This document shows positions 7,145 through 10,887 of a stretch of DNA of 10,887 nt, in pieces (the stretch's first letter is position 1; each line of letters opens with the position of its first letter). The stretch is from assembly GCA_029264635.1 (NCBI GenBank), contig JARIAA010000240.1, positions 1-10,887 of the forward strand. The letters are read 5' to 3'. The DNA is from Psychrobacter sp. GTDB taxonomy: Bacteria > Pseudomonadota > Gammaproteobacteria > Pseudomonadales > Moraxellaceae. The translations under genes were made by a program, and so were the position numbers. Under the pieces are notes generated by a model, which made no database searches, was not told where the DNA came from, and was given only the letters and a program-made list of their open reading frames with translations.

Positions 7145-7151
7145 CAATAAT

Positions 7152-7889
7152 ATGTCAATTAAGACTTTTGAGTTAATCAGCACCACTGAAAATAACGTTG
7201 AGCTAATCAGTTATGTGGCTCTACCAGAAAATGCGTCAGATAATAAACCTGTTCCTGGTATTTTGGTTGCACCAGAATGGTGGGGCGTGGTCGAATATCC
7301 AAAAAACGTCGCAGAAAAACTGGCAAAAGCAGGTTATGCCGCGGTAGTCATGGATGCTTATGGTGAAGGTAAGCTGACGGGCGATGCGTCGATGGCTAAG
7401 ATGTGGATGCAGCAAGTGCTTGAAGACCAAGATATGCTCATGGCGCGCGCACGTTTGGTCCTCAATGACTTTAGCGATCAATTAGCCGTCGATGGTGATA
7501 AGCTTGGCGCCATTGGTTTTTGCTTTGGTGGCAAAATCGTCCTTGATATGGCGCGCGAAGGTATGCCACTAAAAGCCGTTGCAAGCTTCCATGGTACTTT
7601 GGCACCGAAACAGCCAGCAGACAAAGACTTTAGCGCAAAAGTGCTAGTGGCGCATGGACGTGATGACTCTATGGTCTCTATGGACGCCGTTGAAGACTTC
7701 AAAAAAGAGATGAATAACGCAGGCGCTGACTACACCGTTGATGTCTATGACAATGCCAAGCATGGCTTTAGTAATCCCAATGCTGATGAGCGTGCTGCTA
7801 AAAACGATATCGATCTGGGTTACAACGAAGAGGCGGCTAAGCAAAGCTGGGATAAGATGATGGACTTTATGAAAGCCAATTTGGGTTAA
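7152..7889 (+). CDS. Dienelactone hydrolase family protein
   Basis: This is a cytosolic alpha/beta hydrolase of the dienelactone hydrolase (carboxymethylenebutenolidase) family, 245 residues with the start at 7152, a normal length. An in-frame ATG at 7113 would add 13 residues but lacks a ribosome site. The catalytic triad is visible: Cys124 in the nucleophile elbow GFCFGG, Asp172 in HGRDDSMV and His204 in AKHGFSN. Glu42 in PEWWG matches the glutamate that interacts with the nucleophilic Cys in characterised enzymes. The family opens dienelactone to maleylacetate in chlorocatechol breakdown, but no aromatic catabolic genes lie nearby, and most such stand-alone homologues have unknown substrates. 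It is a single-gene unit, diverging from ycgN and closed by a strong terminator. Confidence 0.93.
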   Translation: MSIKTFELISTTENNVELISYVALPENASDNKPVPGILVAPEWWGVVEYPKNVAEKLAKAGYAAVVMDAYGEGKLTGDASMAKMWMQQVLEDQDMLMARARLVLNDFSDQLAVDGDKLGAIGFCFGGKIVLDMAREGMPLKAVASFHGTLAPKQPADKDFSAKVLVAHGRDDSMVSMDAVEDFKKEMNNAGADYTVDVYDNAKHGFSNPNADERAAKNDIDLGYNEEAAKQSWDKMMDFMKANLG

Positions 7890-7930
7890 TACTTTAGCAG
7901 TCCTACTTGATCAAAGTTACCATAAAATCC

Positions 7931-7964
7931 AAAGCGGAGCATGATATTCATGCTCCGCTTTTTT
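7931..7964 (+). terminator. Strong Rho-independent terminator after the hydrolase gene
   Basis: AAAGCGGAGCATGA (7931-7944) pairs perfectly with TCATGCTCCGCTTT (7948-7961) around a three-base loop, followed by further T residues to 7964. The GC-rich 14-base-pair stem with a T-run is textbook. A-rich flanking on the left is short, so it mainly serves plus-strand transcripts. Confidence 0.93.
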
Positions 7965-8016
7965 ATGTTTAAACTTCCTTTTGAAGCGCATTCTCAACCC
8001 TATTACCAATCATATT

Positions 8017-8051
8017 ACACCTATTTTACAGGTGTTCAACTCTACACCTAT
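8017..8051. repeat. ACACCTAT repeat cluster upstream of the RbgA-type GTPase gene
   Basis: ACACCTAT occurs at 8017-8024 and 8044-8051. Between them AGGTGT (8030-8035) is the inverse of the first six bases, so it can form a hairpin with the first copy. The cluster could be a regulator site or leader structure; no promoter can be placed with confidence here. Confidence 0.4.
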
Positions 8052-8102
8052 CCACTTTAGTTTCATTCAACCGTTGATTTTGTAGTAAACTAAACACCAC
8101 CG

Positions 8103-8133
8103 CAAAAGTAAAAATCTTATCGTTTTACTTTTG
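8103..8133. repeat. Perfect 11-base inverted repeat in the GTPase leader
   Basis: CAAAAGTAAAA (8103-8113) is exactly inverted as TTTTACTTTTG (8123-8133) around nine bases. It lies 30 bases before the ATG of the RbgA-type GTPase gene. The stem is A/T-rich and weak as RNA, so a protein-binding palindrome is as likely as a leader hairpin. Confidence 0.6.
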
Positions 8134-8163
8134 GTATTCTATTTAAAAAAGGTTGTGATATCA

Positions 8164-9117
8164 ATGAGTAACGCTAGTATCCAGTGGTTCCCCGGACACA
8201 TGAATAAGGCCCGCAATGAAGTCAAAGAAATCATGCCGCAAATGGATGTCATCATCGAAGTCATTGACGCGCGCCTTCCTTATAGTAGCGAGAACCCTAT
8301 GGTTGCCGCCCTACGCGGCGAAAAGCCAGTTATCAAAATCTTGAACAAAGCGGATCTCGCTGATCCTGAGCTGACCCTAGTATGGCTTAACTACCTTGAG
8401 CAACAAAATGGCGTTAAAGCACTGTCCTTTGATGATAATAAAGCTGCTGATGTACACCGCATCGTCGAGCTATGTAAAAGAATGATGCCTAACAAAGCGG
8501 AGTCAGGTCGCCAAATCAAAGCGATGATTATGGGTATCCCAAACGTCGGTAAATCAACCTTGATTAATACGTTAGCGGGGCGTACCGTTGCAAAGACGGG
8601 GAACGAGCCTGCGGTGACCAAATCGCAGCAATTGATCAAACTAGACGGCGGCATTATGCTCTATGACACCCCTGGTATGCTATGGCCAAAAGTCGAAAAT
8701 GAAAACTCTGGCTATCGATTAGCTGCGACTGGTGGTATCCGTGATACTGCGTTTGATTTCGCTGATGTAGCCAGCTATACCGCTGAGTATTTAATTACAG
8801 CGTATCCTAATCTGCTAAAAGAGCGTTATAAAATGGATGAGTTACCAAAGACCGATTGGGAGTTTTTTGAAGTTGCTGGACGTAACCGAGGACTGTTAAA
8901 AAAAGGCGGCATCGTTGATACTTACCGTATGTCAGAGATTTTAGTCAATGAGCTGCGCAGTGGGACGCTTGGTCGCATCACGATGGAGACGCCTGCAATG
9001 ATGGAGATTGAAGAAGGGGTCGTCGCCGAACAACGCCTCGCTGCTGAAGCCAAAAGAATTGCTAAAGAAGAAGAGAAGCGCTTACGTCGTCTGCGTACGC
9101 GGAAGAATCGGAAGTAG
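8164..9117 (+). CDS. rbgA: Circularly permuted ribosome biogenesis GTPase, RbgA/YlqF type
   Basis: RbgA (YlqF) is a GTPase for late assembly of the 50S ribosomal subunit in Bacillus subtilis. This protein has the family opening IQWFPGHMNKA (6-16) and the permuted order of GTPase motifs: G4 NKAD (61-64) first, then G1 GIPNVGKS (124-131), a G2-type Thr152 in AVTKSQQ, and G3 DTPG (168-171). The C-terminus ends in a strongly basic stretch suited to rRNA contact. At 317 residues it is somewhat longer than the Bacillus protein (282). The ATG at 8164 is preferred over an upstream TTG at 8131 because the conserved family start follows it directly; AAGG lies 11 bases upstream. The KAP gene begins 18 bases downstream and may be co-transcribed. 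Other permuted GTPases (YjeQ, YqeH) differ in flanking domains, so the assignment is good. Confidence 0.93.
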   Translation: MSNASIQWFPGHMNKARNEVKEIMPQMDVIIEVIDARLPYSSENPMVAALRGEKPVIKILNKADLADPELTLVWLNYLEQQNGVKALSFDDNKAADVHRIVELCKRMMPNKAESGRQIKAMIMGIPNVGKSTLINTLAGRTVAKTGNEPAVTKSQQLIKLDGGIMLYDTPGMLWPKVENENSGYRLAATGGIRDTAFDFADVASYTAEYLITAYPNLLKERYKMDELPKTDWEFFEVAGRNRGLLKKGGIVDTYRMSEILVNELRSGTLGRITMETPAMMEIEEGVVAEQRLAAEAKRIAKEEEKRLRRLRTRKNRK

Positions 9118-9135
9118 GTTTCCATTTAATATTGC

Positions 9136-10575
9136 ATGGGTCTAAAAGTAGAAATGACAGATTATAACGTAATGAAAGATTTAACATTCGATAGTAGAGA
9201 TGAGTTTTCACGTAGACCTATTGCTGAGAAAATCATTAAGCTTTTAGATTCTAATATTGATGTATCACCTCTCATCATTGATGGCAAGTGGGGTACGGGC
9301 AAGACTGAATTTTGTTTTAAGCTTAAAAATTTGATTGAAGATGATGAGTCCAATAATTATAAAGTCGGCTATGTTAATGCTTTTCAAGCTGACCATGCTA
9401 ATGAGCCACTTCTTGCCCTCATTGCGGAAGTTGCTGGCTTCTATGGCGAAAAAGACGACAAGCGCAAGAATTTTATAAAAGATGCAATTCCTTACTTAAG
9501 ACTTGTCTCTGGCATAGGTCTCAAAGCGGGATTGGGATTTGCATTCGGTAGATATGCAGCAGATATTCCTGATGCACTAACAGATGGGTTTGATGAAATA
9601 AAGGATGGTTCAAAATCTCTTATTGACCAATCACTTGAGTCTATGATTAAAGACCAAGTAGAAGCTGAAAAGAACCTTTCAACATTGAGAAACGCACTAA
9701 CAGATATAGCATCGACCAAGCCTGTCGTTTTGCTCATTGATGAATTAGATCGTTGTCGTCCAGATTTTGCCATTATGATGCTTGAAACCATCAAACATGT
9801 ATTCGATGTGGATAACGTACAGATTTTACTAGTGACTAATGCTGAACAGTTAAAAGCTACTATCAAACATAGCTATGGCAGCGAAACTGACTCACACAGT
9901 TATCTCTATAAGTTTTTTAAATACCAAATTAGTCTACCTACTACTGCTAAAAATGATAATAATGAACCCCAAGATAATAATATCATTTATTTTAGAAAGG
10001 TAATTCAAGATAGTAGAGTCATTCCACAAGAATTTAAAGACAATGAGTATATTTACGAAACTTCAAGGTTTTTGAATCTTAGTAAATTATCTCTGAGAAA
10101 TATTGAACAGATCGTACGTTGTGTAGAAACTTTAGTAGTATTTGAAGACAAGGAGCGGAGTCAGTCTCCTGCAGTAGAACAAATTTTAATAGTTCTACTA
10201 TCTTTTATTTACAAAATAGACAATGGACTTTTGAATGAAATAATTAAAAAAGAAGTTGACGCTTCAAAGCTATATGGTTTTATATCAGCAAGCACTTTTA
10301 AACTTCCTCAACATTATAATGAAAATAATGTTATTAGCGTTAGAGAGCTTATTATTATCGTTTTCAATAGATACTTGACTAGTGATCACCTAACTCTTCC
10401 GAGCGAGCATTGGACAAACAGAGATGCAGTAATGACACTAAGAAAAAACTTGGACAATTATGAACTTAAAGACAGTGTAAATAATATAATAGGTATGGAT
10501 TTTCAATACTCATCTATTCATGAATATATAGATCATACAGTCAATAATCTTATGTTTTTTGATATCGTTAAGTAG
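9136..10575 (+). CDS. KAP-family P-loop NTPase, stand-alone
   Basis: The protein (479 residues) belongs to the KAP NTPase family (named for Kidins220/ARMS and PifA). Visible features are an N-terminal RRPIAEKI segment (26-33), Walker A GKWGTGKT (50-57), a Gly-rich hydrophobic stretch (about 119-142) where KAP proteins often carry membrane helices, Walker B VVLLIDELDR with CRP following (197-209), and LRNIEQIVR (320-328) as a likely sensor-2 region. The last 150 residues are helical-looking and unrecognised. Some bacterial KAP proteins act in phage exclusion (PifA of F plasmid against T7) or other defence; this one has no partner gene in the window, so function is inferred only. The ATG at 9136 has no good Shine-Dalgarno site; Met7 (9154) is possible. 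The 3' half is very AT-rich with many ATA, AAT and TTA codons, unlike its neighbours, which suggests horizontal gain. Confidence 0.9.
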   Translation: MGLKVEMTDYNVMKDLTFDSRDEFSRRPIAEKIIKLLDSNIDVSPLIIDGKWGTGKTEFCFKLKNLIEDDESNNYKVGYVNAFQADHANEPLLALIAEVAGFYGEKDDKRKNFIKDAIPYLRLVSGIGLKAGLGFAFGRYAADIPDALTDGFDEIKDGSKSLIDQSLESMIKDQVEAEKNLSTLRNALTDIASTKPVVLLIDELDRCRPDFAIMMLETIKHVFDVDNVQILLVTNAEQLKATIKHSYGSETDSHSYLYKFFKYQISLPTTAKNDNNEPQDNNIIYFRKVIQDSRVIPQEFKDNEYIYETSRFLNLSKLSLRNIEQIVRCVETLVVFEDKERSQSPAVEQILIVLLSFIYKIDNGLLNEIIKKEVDASKLYGFISASTFKLPQHYNENNVISVRELIIIVFNRYLTSDHLTLPSEHWTNRDAVMTLRKNLDNYELKDSVNNIIGMDFQYSSIHEYIDHTVNNLMFFDIVK

Positions 10576-10612
10576 TTATTTTTATTATGTTATTTAATAG
10601 AATTATGCCATA

Positions 10613-10689
10613 GCTGGGTCGTAGGAAATACTCAAATAAGATATAATAACTTACCCTAAAAGATTGAATAATAGAGCCTATGACCCAGC
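10613..10689. repeat. 13-base inverted repeat reaching into the mutY start
   Basis: GCTGGGTCGTAGG (10613-10625) is inverted at 10677-10689 with a single mismatch that still allows a G-U pair in RNA. The right arm contains the mutY ATG (10680-10682). The 51-base interval holds the putative mutY -10. Only transcripts coming from upstream would contain both arms. Confidence 0.6.
10642..10647 (+). promoter_or_regulatory. Putative -10 box of a mutY promoter
   Basis: A perfect TATAAT lies 33 bases before the mutY ATG. The region 16-18 bases upstream, partly inside the left arm of the inverted repeat, has no good -35. Transcription would start near 10654 and give a leader of about 26 bases with a weak AGAG ribosome site. 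Confidence 0.4.
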
Positions 10690-10887
10690 CAACTGCTAAC
10701 TCTAAACCTTCTAACACCATCTTTAGTCACTCTACCAAATCCTTAGACTCCTTCGCCCCTCGCCTACTCGACTGGTTCGAAACGAACGGTCGCCATGATT
10801 TGCCGTGGCAACAACACCAGACTGATACGCCCAATCCTTATATTGTTTGGCTATCAGAAGTCATGCTCCAGCAAACACAAGTGACCA
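10680..10887 (+). CDS. mutY: A/G-specific adenine glycosylase MutY, N-terminal part
   Basis: MutY removes adenine mispaired with 8-oxoguanine or guanine, preventing G:C to T:A changes. Only the first 69 residues are in the window. They contain the family opening LLDWFETNGRHDLPWQ (29-44), then PYIVWLSEVMLQQTQV (53-68), in which Glu60 corresponds to the catalytic glutamate (Glu37 in E. coli). Relative to E. coli the protein has about 23 extra N-terminal residues rich in Ser and Thr (start MTQPTANSKP). No other ATG is available before the conserved part, so the start at 10680 is reasonable. The helix-hairpin-helix, iron-sulfur cluster and NUDIX-like domains lie beyond the right edge. Confidence 0.95.
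   Translation, partial: MTQPTANSKPSNTIFSHSTKSLDSFAPRLLDWFETNGRHDLPWQQHQTDTPNPYIVWLSEVMLQQTQVT

Noticed and set aside
7113..7151. Earlier ATG for the dienelactone hydrolase
   Set aside because: The Shine-Dalgarno site AAGGA at 7140-7144 lies inside this extension and is ideally placed for the ATG at 7152.
8131..8163. Earlier TTG start adding 11 residues to the GTPase
   Set aside because: TTG is a rare start, it falls inside the inverted repeat, and the conserved family N-terminus begins right after the ATG at 8164.
9492..9866. Minus-strand open frame of 124 codons
   Set aside because: It is antisense to the KAP ATPase core between and including the Walker B region, and its protein has no recognisable motif.
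1..10887. CRISPR array, tRNA, rRNA or insertion sequence
   Set aside because: No regularly spaced repeats, cloverleaf-like sequence, rRNA segment, transposase frame or paired terminal repeats with target duplications were seen by eye.

Overview
The window looks like chromosomal DNA from a gammaproteobacterium of the Moraxellaceae, most likely Psychrobacter. The reasons are the mixture of recognisable gammaproteobacterial core genes (lnt, corC, ycgN, mutY), a moderate base composition with AT-rich intergenic regions, and the style of the proteins. The genus call is inference from general familiarity, not a database match. I see no rRNA, tRNA, CRISPR array or insertion sequence.

Left part, minus strand (1-4783). 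Reading from right to left on the minus strand, the order is corC (CBS-domain protein), lnt (apolipoprotein N-acyltransferase), a small membrane-anchored protein with a long acidic Ala/Glu/Thr-rich tail, and a POT-family peptide transporter that runs off the left edge. The genes are separated by gaps of about 135-280 bases. There are hairpin terminators after corC and after the small protein, and promoter-like sites before lnt and before the small protein. They therefore look like neighbouring single-gene units rather than one tight operon. The corC-lnt order is the familiar one, but the usual ybeZ-ybeY partners are not next to corC here.

Middle part (5034-7889). Divergent from corC is a DUF4105 protein with three membrane segments and a C-terminal periplasmic domain carrying a conserved-looking His and an Asn-Cys-Thr-Asn motif. 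This domain is related to the N-terminal domain of the Bacteroides lipoprotein N-acyltransferase Lnb, so its place beside lnt is notable. It converges on ycgN, a Cys-rich UPF0260 protein. Divergent from ycgN is a dienelactone-hydrolase-family enzyme with a clear Shine-Dalgarno site and a strong terminator.

Right part (8103-10887). A permuted GTPase of the RbgA/YlqF type (50S ribosome assembly) is followed after only 18 bases by a stand-alone KAP-family P-loop NTPase, which becomes markedly AT-rich towards its 3' end. The start of mutY (A/G-specific adenine glycosylase) then runs off the right edge. The KAP gene is the main accessory-looking element and the best candidate for a defence or plasmid/phage-exclusion role. 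It sits alone between two housekeeping genes, and an inverted repeat behind it overlaps the mutY start codon.

There is no gene-free stretch longer than 300 bases. The gaps of 130-280 bases hold the promoters, terminators and repeats listed.
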